From: Anisus vortex | Taxonomy: Eukaryota; Mollusca; Gastropoda; Planorbidae | Reading direction: 5' to 3' | Assembly (NCBI GenBank): GCA_949126835.1 | Contig: OX421497.1 | Coordinates: 43,422,226 to 43,486,225 of the forward strand | DNA: 64,000 nt | Part shown: positions 47,806 through 60,683 of the stretch, piece by piece | How positions within the stretch are numbered: position 1 is the stretch's first letter | Layout: every line of letters begins with the position of its first letter | The notes under the pieces: generated by a model | Database searches by the model: none | What the model was told of the DNA's origin: nothing | What the model saw: the letters and a program-made list of their open reading frames with translations, nothing else | Made by a program: the position numbers and the translations under genes

Positions 47806-49722
47806 ACTTATTTGTGCATCCTTTAACTCTGACGCAGCATCTATAAATAATTGTTTTACTGACCATTTTTAATATCAATCTCTTTCTCTTTATATATGAT
47901 CCTTTATGCCAAGTGGAGTGTGTAAATAATTGTACTATTTTGATATTATGACTAATAAATCACATTAAAAAAAGATTCAAGAATACATGTACTAACAAAA
48001 TTCAATATCTCGTGTAACAAACAACATTAGCAAAAGGTCATCAACACAGGCAACATGTTAAAAATCGCAGACAACAAAGCAACATTGCTGACATGTTGAC
48101 AATCAGACATGAACGCAGATGAAAAAAAAAGTAATATATACTGGTACTTAATAATTATTCCTATATATATATACTGGATCACCAACTTCGGGTTAAACCA
48201 ATGGTGATCAATCAACCACTTTTTGCTTTAGTTATTGATGATTCCATTGTAGGCCACAGTATTCCAGTTTATAAAATCAGTATAAAGAAGTCTGTTCTAT
48301 ATGCATGACAATAAAAATATTAATGAGATAACTTAAATGCACAGAGCCTCTGAAAAAAACAACAACATAAGAAATAAATAAATAGAGCCTAAGTTAAAAA
48401 ATAAATAAAAATAGAAAGCTATGAGTGCATTTTTAAGTTAGAATATAGGCCTATAGTTTTTTGCCTGAAAACTTGAAACCTGAAAAACTGAATGAAAACT
48501 AAATAAAATATTCAGCTCTAATACTCATTGACCCTAACTAAAAGCACTCACAAAAAGTGTAAGCCAACCTGGCTATGAGGATAGAACAGAGGAGAGCTAG
48601 AAAAAAGGGATAGAGCCAAGAAACTACAACATCGTCCCTTGCGGATGGATGCCATATTTATGTACACTACTTTTTTTTTTAAAGTTGGGTCACCAAAAAT
48701 GATACTAAAAAACTTATATTATATTAATAAATATATGGGTGGGGGGGGGGGGAGAAGTGGTATTAATAATATAATTAGTTTAATAACATTTCACATTATA
48801 AGTGTTTAAAAGTTTACTTCTCACTTAAGTTCTAAACTTCGAACAAGAAAAAAATCATGCCATCAGCTTACAAATGTGTAAAGCTGAAACGAATCAATAT
48901 ATATAAAATATAATTATATATTCGCAATCAACTTGATAAAGTATATAGACGACTTGTAATAATTTGATTTTTTCAGTTGTACTAAAAATATAAACAAGAA
49001 AACAAAAGATGTCATATGACACTGTTTTTATTTTGTCATAATCGGAATAAAGAGTGCATGGTTGTCTAAATGGGGATCCAGTATATATTATATTCATTTA
49101 TGATTAAAACTAAGAATGTGTAAACCTGGAATTCAATCTTGGATGCATTCAGAAGACAAGGCTGTCTACAAAAATGGAGAAGCAATGATGAGGTAGATAA
49201 GTTGTCGTTGACAATGGGGTCAGTAATCAGGACCTGAATTAATCAGAGAAATAAACTATTAGTTATGCTGATTGTATATAATAACAAATGTATGCATTAA
49301 ATTTAAATATGTCTATAAATAGGAATTAAAGTCTTTTCTTTTCTACAGTGTAGTAAAATTTAAAATGTATGATTGTGCTTGATTAATGTACCGGTATGTA
49401 TGTATTGATTATACTTTATTAAGGTAACATTTGAAATGTTTTCTGTTAAATATTTGATGTCTTAAATTCTATGCATAGCACTATTTATGAAACAAATTTC
49501 CTTTGAAATAATACATATTTTTTTTCCCGACGTTCAAAATTATGAATTAAATTTGTAATTTATATTATTGAAGCATTTTTAGTAGCATTGATGAATTGAT
49601 GAAATGAAAATATTTATAGTTAAGTGGGTAGGCTAGGTATCAGTGGTGGCATTCATACTTCAATTCAAACAGTTCTATAATGAAAGGCAATCTTTAGAAA
49701 TCTAAGCTATTCTACATGGTTA
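47806..49722. other. AT-rich stretch upstream of gene C
   Basis: No supported gene. A 33-nt open segment at 47840-47808 (-) has splice-like borders but is too small to claim. A G-run is at 48738-48752. Any gene C promoter should lie here or further right. Confidence 0.4.
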
Positions 49723-50217
49723 TCTATATATATAAAAAGATTGAGTTTGTGTCCCCACGGATCCCCATTGGTCAATTTCAAAACACGTGAGTTTGTGTCA
49801 CTGACCTATTTAGGCCTAGGCCAATATACACTAATGTCTAATAATTTTTCGCATCGGATATGTGTCTTAGCTATCTCAGTGGTTAACGTAGCTGACTGCT
49901 ATTTGGGCGACCCGGGTTTGATTCTCCAGTTAGACTATACCTTTTTTCTACAATTTTTTTTTCAAACTTTTAAAAACAAAAGACATTGTAAATCTACGGG
50001 CAATTTAGATTTTTTTTCAATAAAAATACATGCCTATTTTTTTTACCAGATTACAATATTTATTTTAAATTACTTTTCTAAAAGTCTTCAATAAAAAATA
50101 ATAATTTTAATATTAGATTTATAGCTTTCTTTTAATTGTAGTTTATGAAATTTTTATCTGCACTTCATACAGTCCTTTCTGTTTTTCACCCGGGCAACGC
50201 CGGGCAATGTAGCTTGT
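49723..50217 (+). mobile_element. Helitron-like non-autonomous element, copy 2
   Basis: Starts A/TCTATATATATAAAAAG and ends with the hairpin CCCGGGCAACGCCGGG followed about 12 nt later by AGCTTG/T. A TC start, a hairpin near the 3' end and insertion between A and T fit Helitrons, although CTTG departs from the usual CTRR. Contains a tRNA-like block (A-box region CTCAGTGGTTAACG, B-box GGGTTTGATTC). Confidence 0.68.
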
Positions 50218-51942
50218 TAAATTATAAAACTGGTCTGGTAGAAATCTAATTTAAGTAAGTAGGCAGGACTATATAGAGTAGGCTTAGGCAGGAGGTGAAT
50301 TACCACAATTCCTAAATAATTCTGATTTATTTCAACCAGATTTATTTAATTTATATTGGATTTTTTTTAATTTATATAGGATTTCTTTTGGATTTAAATT
50401 TATATCTCCATATCATTTAAAACTTTTAAATTTATTTTTTCAGTATATTAAGTACAATAAAGTTAGATAGAAAGCCGACATACATTACCATTTCAAAAAA
50501 CCAAATGATGGCTATAAATAGGCCTAAATAACGTTTTAAATAAATCTAATTTTATTTTTTTATCAATTATCAATTTTTTTTAATTTACACAAGATTTTAA
50601 AAATTTTAATTGATTATTTTTTCATTTTTTATTTTAATTTTTTAAGTTTCATTTATATTTTAAGTTAAATGTGTTTTACTATATTACTGTTAATAAAAAA
50701 AAAGTCAGCCTATAGGCTTATACAAGTTTAAAATCAAATGAAATTATATTTTTCGATCAAAATTATATATTCTTCCAGACATAATAGTTATAGTAGCAAA
50801 CACAGGCAGATCTAGCCTTTGATCTCTGAAAGTTATGGGAACAGGTCTTTATAAATAGGCCTACATGTATGTGTGAGCTTGTGTGTATGGGATGTTTATC
50901 ATTAGACTTAACTTAAAAGTTTTTTTTTTTTTTAAGACAGAACTTTAATTAATTCTTAACTTGAAATCTAAGTTTTAGCATCCTGGGTTTCATTGAGAAT
51001 CTCTGGATTATTCCTTGTTGTGCTTTATAAAGCAGTAAATTGCTATTTAATATAAGCACAATTAGTGAATTAGTAAAAACTTTTTTTACAAGCACTTATA
51101 ATTTATGCAAATTTAGATATGAAATCTTCTTCACTAGATCTTGGTTGCAATAATAATATAATAATAACAATTTATATAGTGCATTGTTCCATGCTATTTA
51201 ATTCACTAAAAATACTAAAAATAATACTGGGCAATAGAATATTACACTCTGGCATGTTTTTATCTTACACTTTAGCATGTATTGTTGAAAAAAATATTTT
51301 TAGTCTAAAGTAATAATTTGACTCTGTCTGCATATTGTTGCCTGTGGGCAACGAACCCATATAGCCTAACTGTTTATTTCATAATGTCAAAATTATAAAA
51401 CACTTTAAAATGTTAAATATTCAAATTGCATATTGTTACAATAATTAAACCATTTAAACCGTTATGAAATGACCCAATATAGGCCTACAACATACAACTG
51501 TAACAACAAAACTTTGTTGACATCCAGTTTTTTTTAATCCTTATGTTCATAGAGTTGCCCTCAGGCAACGCATCTTTATCACTTTATCGCTTCATAAATA
51601 CATCTAAATATTTTTTTTTAATTGTCATATAGGGCCTACAATAGTTAAATAATAACAACTATTTGTGATACGTAGTGATTTTAGCAGTGTTGTACTTACA
51701 TTTTATTATTCTTGATTTTAATTACAAAATCTGGTAACTTTTTGAAGCAGGAAAAAGCAGAAAAAAAAAATTGATCACTTGAAAAAAGGCTCTGCTCCAG
51801 AATGTATGAAGACAACAATGGCTAAATAGGTCAAACTTATGGGGAATCCCCTGCTGCGTAATGGGAGGCTACTCTATTAATGAAACAAACATAAAATCAA
51901 GTAGTATAACACTTTATACTTTATATGGTATGCTGCCTGAGG
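50218..51942. other. AT-rich intergenic DNA
   Basis: No gene seen. Contains a LINE family b tail-like stretch at about 51150-51210 (ATAATAATAACAATTTATATAGTGC). Confidence 0.4.
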
Positions 51943-52711
51943 TAGGGTTGCCAGACGTCCGGCAAAAGGAGGACATGTCCTCCTTTTTAGCCCTGTGTCC
52001 TCCGTCCGGCAGGCAAAGCTAAAAACCCTTAAAATGTCCGGCTTTTGTATGCCTAAGGTTTTTAAAATATTTAGTGCACTTTTATGTTCTTTTTCATAAC
52101 TGTCAATAATTTAAGTGACTGGGCCGGGTAAAGCAAAACACTCAGACTGGATTCACTTATCATGAAATGTAATGAATTAGATTGTACAAGTGTTTTCTAA
52201 TGTGTAGTTAGGTTAATAATTTGCAGTGGAGTTAGTTTTTTTCAAAGTTTTCCAAATGCAAGTTGCTTTTCAGCATTACTAAAAATGTGTGAACTTTTTT
52301 ACTGTATCCCTGGACACAATGGTAAATATACATTTGTGCTTGCTAACGAAGATCTTCTGTGTAGTAGAAATATGTTATATAATTAAGAAAGATGATAGCC
52401 TAATGTTCTAGCTGTAGAATTGTTTTCAAATAATAGTATTGCTGCATTTTAAAAAAAGTCAATTGAATTGATACCATTTTTTTTTTAATTTTTTGTACAA
52501 AACTTTTTTTTTGTTAATTTACTTATTTATAGATTAGTATTTGCAACCATTGTAATAAAATTGTACTGATTGCTGGTTAAATCCGCAATCAATTGGAGAA
52601 AAAATCATGATTTAAATGAAACACTCAATGTGTCCTCCTTTTGGTACCCTTGTGTCCTCCTTTTTGTCTCTCGGTGTCCCCCTTTTAATACCCATGTATC
52701 TGGCAACCCTA
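51943..52711. mobile_element. hAT-type MITE (TAGGGTTGCCAGAC ends), copy 1
   Basis: Ends TAGGGTTGCCAGACGTCCGG and CTGGCAACCCTA are inverted repeats, flanked by the 8-bp duplication GCCTGAGG (51935-51942, 52712-52719). The subterminal palindrome AGGAGGACATGTCCTCCT and repeated TGTCCTCC motifs are characteristic. Same family as 55015-55479. No transposase. Confidence 0.9.
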
Positions 52712-52743
52712 GCCTGAGGGCAACAGTAGCCTATGCAGTAGAG

Positions 52744-53192
52744 CAGGGATCGGGAACCTATGGCTCGCGAGCCACATGTGGCTCTATTGATGGCTGCATC
52801 TGGCTCGCAGACAAATGTTTGATTATAAAAAGAAATTTGCTTAGACTCCTTTTGATCTAGATATTAATTCCATATCTTAAAAAATTTTCATACAGAACCA
52901 AAAAACTCGTGGGCTAACGCAGGTAAACAATTACCCAATATTTCAATTTTCATTCTACAAATGAGCTAAAGTCTACTGCAGCTCTGCATCAGAAGTGGTA
53001 AAGGATATAAACTCCGCTGATCTAAAAGACATAAAAATAGCAACCCAGCATCCTTTGTAATTTAATGGACATTTACTTGAATTTTTAGTTTTAAACGTAA
53101 TGTGTGGCTCTCACAGAATTACTTTTCAAAATCATGAAATATGTGGATTGTTGTGGATGTGGTGTCCATGGCTCTCTCAGTCACGACCCCTG
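52744..53192. mobile_element. hAT-type MITE (CAGGGATCGGGAACC end)
   Basis: Flanked by the 8-bp duplication CAGTAGAG (52736-52743, 53193-53200). Left end CAGGGATCGGGAACCTATGG with GGCTCGCGAGCC; right end GGCTCTCTCAGTCACGACCCCTG. It lies 24 bp from the preceding element's target duplication. Confidence 0.88.
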
Positions 53193-53734
53193 CAGTAGAG
53201 AGTTAGGCAAAAGTTGATCATCTACTATAAAAGATGTCTTCATAAATCTTCACTATTGTGACTACAATGATAGAATGCTTCTAATCTTAACGCATTGAAC
53301 AATAGGTTTCAAGTTTTTCTACTCTTTCTTATTTCTCAAATATCTTTAATAGATGGAGCGTCGGTAATATTTATTATACGGAAATGTAGAACTTAAAACA
53401 TTTCCTTCACTGAAGAGTTATACTCGCAAAAATATCGCATTTTTACATCAGAATTATTTAATAATATTTTTTTGCTCCTGTAGATCTGTGTTGTGGATTT
53501 TAACCAGAAGAAAATTAAACCAATATTAATAATAAATCATTGAGGGTTTAGTAGCTTGTTTGTTATAACGACTAAGCTTAGAGATTGAACAATTTACTAA
53601 TATAGAAAGGCAGTCAGTCTATGTTATCGTTAAAGATTTTAAATTTTGTTTGCTATTTCTGTTTGTTAGATTTCCAATAGCCTATTTGTAAACCATATAT
53701 AGGCCCATGCCTAACATTTAAAACACGAATCAAA

Positions 53735-53835
53735 ATTAGGGATGTTAAACGAAAACCGGAATACCGGATTCCGGTTTTGAAACTGAAAACCGGTTTTAAT
53801 TTTCAAAACCGGATTTCGGTTTATTGGTAGCAACC
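53735..53835. repeat. CCGGTTTT palindromic repeat
   Basis: Several alternating copies of AAAACCGG and CCGGTTTT motifs. It begins with AGGGATGTTAAA, which recurs at 54658. Probably one end of a miniature DNA transposon whose borders I cannot fix. Confidence 0.45.
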
Positions 53836-54345
53836 CTTTTCTTTTTGTTCTGATGGAAATATTTTTAATAAATAGTGTTGGATTCGCACAAAACAATTCT
53901 TGAAATGCCTTGCTAACACTATTTAGCCTAGTCTTAGATATTGTTTTTCTTTTTTTTTCCAAATGCCAACTATTGTTGCGATAAAAACAGCATCAAAGCA
54001 ATTAACATGAATCTTTTTACTATTCGGCTCATCTTTGAAAAAAATTATTTAACGATGGCTCAGTGTAAACTATGGATTAACATCGTCATCCTCTTCATAT
54101 ACTTTTTAATATCATGGTCAACGATAATCGCAAATTTGATTATCACCATTGAAAGCTATTATCGGTTTTAATCAATTAGCTCAGATTTTCTTTTAGTTCT
54201 AAAGAATTTTATGGTAAAGTATACAAAATCATATTGTATTCAAAGAAATCAACCGCTTAAATGCCCTGCAAACACTAATTAAATGTAAACTATTTTTCAA
54301 ACATACCTACAAAACTACGCTCATTTGCCACAGATTATAAGATTA

Positions 54346-54409
54346 TATATGTTACGGCCAAAGCCCGAAGCGCGATCTGGCCGACTTCGGGCTTTGGCCG
54401 TAACATATA
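54346..54409. repeat. Perfect 25-bp-arm palindrome
   Basis: Arm 54346-54370 (TATATGTTACGGCCAAAGCC then CGAAG) is repeated exactly in inverted form at 54385-54409, around a 14-nt spacer. It can form a stable hairpin or cruciform. No coding content. Confidence 0.95.
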
Positions 54410-55014
54410 GCCTACTCACGGTAGTTGCCTAAACCCTGTCCCCCTTCCTTGCACTATTGCCCCCCCCCCCCCCCCCCATTCCTACCAATACTGGCGATTC
54501 CAGTACTAATACATTTTTAATTTTTATCTCATTGAATTTTTTCTGAAAATTAGAAATGAAAACGTAAAAATTACTAAACATGTAGCCTTATCGACCCTTT
54601 AATGTTTCACCTATTATAACGTAGTGAGCAAAAATATATTAGTTTATATATCAGAATTAGGGATGTTAAAAGGAAATAAGGTAGGCTAAGTAGGCATATT
54701 TCGTACTTCATGGGGTGGGCCAAGAATTATTATTTTAAAATAACCATGTTGGATTCACAAAATTCACTTCATTCAATGCTTTACAAACATTAGTTATAGT
54801 CTCGGCGAGGGCCTATTATTGTTTTTAGTTCTATTCTCAATCCCAGCCATTGCTTACATGGCTTATAAATAACGAACGCCAGACTCTGGCACCTAGCCTA
54901 ATTTAGATGTACCGGTAGTGAGTGGAAAAAATGGGTTTCTGAACGTTCTCTGCAGACAGTTTGTATGGTGTGTTTGTGTTCCTTTGTTATTCCAGCTACC
55001 ATATCTCGCTAGAC

Positions 55015-55479
55015 TAGGGTTGCCAGACGTCTGGCTAAAGGAGGACATGTCCTCCTATTTAGACTCTTGTCCTCCGTCCTCCTTTAAAATGTCCAGCTTT
55101 TTTAATATTTTATGTTTAGTAGGCATAAGGACAAATACATTTTAAAATTAGTATTATCATGTTAAAAATATAATTAATAAACAGGTGATCATTTTTACAA
55201 GAAAAGAATTATCCGTTTTTTTTAGAAGACTCGTGCATGAGCTTTAAAGTTGCCCAAACAAATGCAAGCTGCCTGTCAGCCTACATTGAATTTATATGAT
55301 ATTTTTAACAAAACTGTTTCTTACTCAGTTTACCAATACACATTTAAACTTAGTGGCAGATCTTGTAATAAAATTATACTGATTGCGGGCTAAATGCGAA
55401 ACTATGCAATTGAAACACAATGTCCTCCTTTTTGTCTCTCGGTGTCCTTCTTTTGACACCCATGTGTCTGGCAACCCTA
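55015..55479. mobile_element. hAT-type MITE (TAGGGTTGCCAGAC ends), copy 2
   Basis: Ends TAGGGTTGCCAGACGTCTGG and GTCTGGCAACCCTA, flanked by CGCTAGAC (55007-55014, 55480-55487). Shares the AGGAGGACATGTCCTCCT block and TCTCGGTGTCC near the right end with copy 1, but is about 300 bp shorter. Confidence 0.9.
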
Positions 55480-55736
55480 CGCTAGACAGCGAAGGTGAGG
55501 TTTACTACAATTGGTCGGTCACTTTGCCTTGCTAACAATTGTATTAGTTTCCACCCATACATAAATATACAAACTAGCAAGATGGACATAAAAAGGACAT
55601 ATCAAATGTAGTTTCCATAATTGTTATATTTGTATTACCTTAAAACTATGTTGTTAATGTTAAGTTGAGAAGGACAAATGTAAAATTTAGTACTAAATTT
55701 GTATCATTATTTACTTCATAAAAAGTAACATTGTTG

Positions 55737-55852
55737 ACGTCAACTTTTCTTGACCTCCCTCCCCCCCCCATGTCAACAATTGTCAAACTTTTTCAGACCC
55801 CCCCCCCTCCCCCCTATTTTGTTGACGTAATTAATGGACGTCCCCCTAACCG
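55737..55852 (-). mobile_element. Terminal fragment of an unidentified DNA transposon
   Basis: On the minus strand starts GGGGACGTCCATTAATTACG then TCAACA, followed by G-runs and a TTGACAATTGTTGAC block. The same start and the ACAATTGT block occur at 60003-60112. No partner end seen. Confidence 0.45.
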
Positions 55853-56304
55853 TAACATCCATTTCTAATTGTGATTAAGTGACATAGGCTAAATAACATT
55901 TTTGTTTGAATTAATTATAAACAATGACAAATAGTTACAAAAAAAGTCACGTATTTAACTAAAAATATATCGTTTTACTATAATTGAATTAATAATAATA
56001 CAAAAAAAAGGCGGAGAGGAGTAGGGTAGAACCTGTGTTACCCCTATTGACAGCACACGTTACTAATCACTGGGCCAAGAAAACTTGAGGAAAATTTAAC
56101 AAAAAATTGTAATAGAGCATGCATGGCCAGATAAACAATAATGCGCATGCGCCAATAGCAGTATAATATAGGATGGAAAACGTTATACGGCGAATCCGCC
56201 GTATAATCACTCCGAAACCAAAATGCAATCTTACATTAGTTAGACATATAGGATAGGCTACTAGAATATGCATCTTCTTAAAAGAACCCATCAATTAGGC
56301 CTAG

Positions 56305-56790
56305 AGAAAACATTAAAACATTAAAACAAATTCAGAAAAGAGCTGGCAAGATTCATTAGAGCGAATATTCACAATTAACAAGAGTAATACCAATAATAAA
56401 ATCACTAAACACTTGAGGACAGAATAGCAAAGTGTAAAGTAGTAATAGACTAGTAGCCTGCTAGGCCTAATAGTAATACATATGACATCAAATTATAATT
56501 AGAAATACAACCCAATAACAACCTGTTGCTATGCTCAGATAAACATAAGGACAAAAATACTTTTCTTATTCCTTATTCTAGAACAAACGCATATAGCCTA
56601 AGTACTCTTTCTTCCCGAGAAGCATTCGGGCATGGAATGGGTTGCCTGGACAAACCAGGAAAACCGGTAACTTAACATCCTTTAAAGCATTATATGCAAG
56701 ACTAGACTCGGTCCACAGGTGAGCGTAGGACGCAATAATCTTCAATATAGAAGGAATATGTCTGTAATGTATAAGATAAGATATAAGATA
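56305..56790 (+). pseudogene. LINE 3' end (KQIQKRAG motif, ATAAG tail)
   Basis: A short frame reads LKQIQKRAG and SEYSQLTRV, the C-terminal signature after the RT domain in Jockey/CR1-like LINEs. Then come the AGTACTCTTTCTTCCCGAG and GGCATGGAATGGGTTGCCTG blocks, and the element ends in AATGTATAAGATAAGATATA. Truncated at the 5' end, with stops. Confidence 0.75.
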
Positions 56791-57984
56791 AATACTAGCA
56801 AGTCTGCTTAAAGAACTAAATACTGAACTATTTAGAATCTTTCAAATACGTTTTCAGGCCTCTTTAGAGCAGAACAAATTAGCCAAAGATTTGAAACTAG
56901 CAAATTTTAATGCAAATGTAAGCGCATTTAGATAAATGGAAAAAAATTAAAGCCTGGAAATTACAGACCTGTTTTCGCATAACATGCACAATTCTTAAAC
57001 GTACAAAATAGGGCCTATAGTATATTTTAATACGTTTAATGTGTTATAATCGTTGATAATTTTCATAAAACTAAAAAAACACAACTTTAAACGAATAGTT
57101 TATAACTTTAACACGTTTCTATAATTAGCGATGATGATATTTGTAATGATATAGAAAAGTTAACCGCAAATATTTTAAACAAACCAATTTCGCTAAATCA
57201 TGCTGTAATTCCTTTGATTCTTATTATGAAGGCCCTGTGACTCTCTTGGTGGAAGAAAATTAATAAGATATTTTCGTTACAATATATCAGCTTAGTCTCA
57301 TAAAAAAATAATCACAGCAAAAACTTACGTAATTCTATTAAAAGATTTCATCATCACGCAATCAAGCACTAAATTAGAAAAAATAATAGATGAAATAAAA
57401 TCAAGAATAATTCCTAAAAGGCGCGATGCACAAATACAATTATGCCTTTCTATTTATCTTGGTCATTATCTTTGTCATTAACATATAGAAAACAGCAAGA
57501 ACCTCAAATGAAATATGTGAGTCTGCACAGAATATAAGTCACAGTCATAATGGGACTTTCCCGAAAATTTCGCCGAAATTGTTTTTTGCGTGGGTGGCTA
57601 ACATTTTCGTTAGGCGGGCTGTTTAAAAAATACATTTTCCAACCTGGTCTCACATCTATTTTTTTTCATTCTATAATAAACAAGATATATATTATTTTTT
57701 GAAGAAATACAACAAAATTGAGAATCCAATATATTTATAATATTAAAGGTAAGTAAGCGTAATTACAAAAATCTATTATAACACTTTAAATACATTTGCT
57801 AAATATATAAAATATTCCATTTTATTGTTGAGATGCCTGATTTTGTTTGCCATAAATCTGTGGATATGGATTAATTTCTATATCAAATGAGATTTTTGCC
57901 ACACACCAAGATATTTCTCAACGCACATCAGCGATAGATCTATCATGTTCTCACTTGGGATTTGATATGCTTCATTCAATTAAA

Positions 57985-58300
57985 AAAAGGTATCTTATCT
58001 TATACATTACAGACGCCCCTTCTATAAAGAAGATCCGTGGCCCGAGTCTAGTCTTGCATTTTTATTAATGTTTTAAATGATGTTAAGTTACTGGTTTTCC
58101 AGTTTTTTTTCAGGCAACCTATTTTATGCCCGAATGTTACTCGGTAAGAAAGAGTACATATATGCATTTATTCTAGCATAAGAGATAAGGAAAGTGTTTT
58201 TGTCTTTATATTTATCTGAGCATTGCAATAGGTTCTTATTGGGTTGTATTTCTAAATTAGATTTTAATGTCTTATGTATTATTACTACTTTACTCTTTGC
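57985..58300 (-). mobile_element. LINE 3'-end fragment, same family
   Basis: Minus orientation, beginning with the tail (complement visible as TATCTTATCTTATACATTAC) and the shared TCTATAAAGAAGAT and GAAAGAGTACATATATGC blocks. Confidence 0.7.
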
Positions 58301-58596
58301 CCTTCTGTCCTCTAGTGCTTCTAGGTATGTTCGATCTTGTAAAAGTTTTCCAAATAGGGAAATCATCGACAAAGCATGGTTTGTAAAATGCGTTGCATTT
58401 CTACATCTTCAAATGTGTGTAAAACAATTTCTTTAAACCAAATTGACGAAATTTCTCTTATAGAGGTGTGTGGGGGGGGGGGATAATAAGACAGTTGTTG
58501 ACATGTTGGATGGGCTCAACAAAATTTGTTGTCAACAAAGTTGCTATCTATAATACATTTTAACAACAAAAAAAAAATTATATTTAGTCGTGCGAT

Positions 58597-58690
58597 GGTA
58601 TCGTATCTTATATATTACAGACTCTTCTTCTATAAAACAGATTATTGCGTTCTACGCTCATCCGTGGCCTGAGTCAAGTCAATCGCTCGT
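58597..58690 (-). mobile_element. LINE 3'-tail fragment
   Basis: TATCTTATATATTACAGACT, TTCTATAAAACAGATTATTG and GCGTTCTACGCTCATCCGTG match the family tail. Confidence 0.6.
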
Positions 58691-59394
58691 CAAATGTCTA
58701 CCATTTTAATCATATATCCTACTGGATCGCCAAATCTGTAGTTTAGAGGATTACCATTTCAAATATATTTCGATCTATAAATACATTAGAAAAAGCACAC
58801 ATTGAAAAAAAGGGTAGGGTTGGTTAAGGGGGGGGGGAGGGATGGGAATGGTCAAGAGGACACTGTCCAAGTGGGCGAGTGGCAGGGAATTGTGCAAATT
58901 GTGTGGGTGGGTGAGAGGAAATAGTGCAAGACAGGATGGCAATAGAAGATTTATTCTGATCATTATTATTAAATTAATGTATTTTTGCTAAATATTAATT
59001 GGTGAAAAGTTAAAATTAGGTCGATTGAATAGATCTTTCATAATTAAAAAAAAAATTATCATTTTATGAAAACAATTATTTTATGAGAATAAAACTGTAT
59101 AGTTATCAGTTATCACACTAGTATAAAGTTCATGACGGTTTGGAGGAAGGGTGTTCAATACTGCAAGAAGGAATAGTGAACAAACGGTGGAATTAGAATT
59201 GTAACTCTCAACTGGTGAATGCGTACCGCATAAACTACTGAACAACTAAAATATTGTATAAAAATATCAATAGTTCAACGTAAAATTGGTTACATAAATT
59301 ATTTCTAAGAAAATAAAAAAAGTAAACAAAAAGAGAAAGAATTGTTGTTAAAATCAAAGGAGTGAAAAAAAAATGGCAGGGAGGGTGTAAGAAG

Positions 59395-59815
59395 GTGCCT
59401 CAATTAAAGGCCGACGAAAGGCAATTTTTAGGTTTCGGCAGAAAAAGAATAAAGCACCGAAAGCTATAAATTGATATCCGGCAGAAACCGAAGCCAAAAT
59501 CGAAAGTTTCACTATACATTTGGTCGAAACCGAAAGATAAACCGAAATTGCCAAACAAACGTTTTTAAAAGAATGTACTTTTTTTTGTATAATATCAACT
59601 AGTTAATGGGTACTCTATTTAATTAAGTAAACCATGGAACACAATAGATATTCGGCTCATGACCGAAAGTCAAAATCAGTTTCGGCCGAAACCGAAAGCA
59701 AACGGGAACCTACTTTTTTGGCTTCGGTCGAAACCGAAACTTCATCGAAAAAGGCTATTTGCCTACTTTCTGCGGCGATAAAGAAAAACGAATTTCGGCC
59801 GGCCTCTAGCCTCGA
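59395..59815. mobile_element. Probable MITE with TTTCGG/CCGAAA repeats
   Basis: GGCCGACGAAAGGC near 59410 and TTTCGGCCGGCCTC near 59793-59809 are inverted. The interior carries repeated GAAACCGAAA and TTTCGGTCGAAACC motifs. The short frame at 59634-59873 is a by-product of these repeats. Confidence 0.5.
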
Positions 59816-60002
59816 TGACCGTTCTTCTCGTGGTTATGTCTATGAGAGTTATTGTCATTTTGATATAAGTTAAAGAAATTTTAAAATATATTAACAATTA
59901 TTTACAGACCTTGCAATCTCTATTGTATTTTAAAGATAAAAGCCAGCGCAAAAAAATGTAAGTTAATATGGGCGTGGAAGGGTAAGTACAAAGTTTAGAA
60001 AT

Positions 60003-60112
60003 CATTTTATAGGTGTGGGGACTCTAAAAATTTGACAATTGTTGGCTAAAGTGTAGTAGGGGGGCGTAAAAAATGTTTTAAAATGTTGACGTATTTAATG
60101 GACGTCCCTTGA
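60003..60112 (-). mobile_element. Terminal fragment of the GGGACGTCC transposon family
   Basis: On the minus strand starts GGGACGTCCATTAAATACGT. The GCCAACAATTGTCAAA block follows, as at 55737-55852. Confidence 0.45.
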
Positions 60113-60114
60113 AT

Positions 60115-60490
60115 TGTGCATCACAGGACAATGTTCTATGAATGAAAGTCCAGGTAATAAATTTAAGTCTACAGAGAATAGTCTTGAAACCGCAACAAAT
60201 ATCACATGAGGCTTTTGAATGACCACATTCACGGCAGTGTCAATTTTTAACGGACTTGGCACATATAAGCTTATTACATGCCTTGAAAAATTCCAGCCAT
60301 GAAGTATTACTAGCTTTGCAGACTTCAATTTCAGATTCAATAAATCTCATTACACCTTTGTGTTTGCTAACTTTATTTGGAGCACCATCTGGTGTAAAGT
60401 CTCTATAGGTATTTGTGTTGTACCAAAGTGATTCAATGTTGATGTAACGGCTCCTAACAAATCGTTGGAAAAGAAATGATCCCGACACTT
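60115..60490 (-). pseudogene. Unrecognised frame with a Cys-rich tail, possibly a transposase remnant
   Basis: A minus-strand frame from ATG 60488 is open for 82 codons. After one TGA it continues in the same frame with CRECGHSKASCDICC, then LC, a zinc-binding-like pattern. The frame stops near the GGGACGTCC transposon end. A C-terminal cysteine-rich end of a transposase is one reading, but no family match is claimed. Confidence 0.3.
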
Positions 60491-60683
60491 ACTTAGATGC
60501 AGTACGATAAGAATTACGCACGGTGGATTATTGTTTTTGTTTTTTCTTCTGATTTTATGTACAATCATTTAAAAACTTTCGAAGATACAGCTCGCGGGCC
60601 ACAATGGTCCCTGTCGCTGCTCCGTAACCCTGGACGGCAAGTTCAATCAATATGTGGACTGTTGTTAGAGGATTTCAAACGTC

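Noticed and set aside
47808..47840. 33-nt mini-exon upstream of gene C on the minus strand
   Set aside because: Borders and phase fit, but 11 codons are too few to support without transcripts, and the BIR1 exon has no matching acceptor.
49860..49940. Possible tRNA gene
   Set aside because: A- and B-box-like motifs are present, but the block is shared by two copies of a mobile element and no full cloverleaf could be drawn.
59634..59873. 79-codon frame rich in SAETES/VETET
   Set aside because: Arises from repeated TTTCGG/CCGAAA motifs of a miniature transposon.
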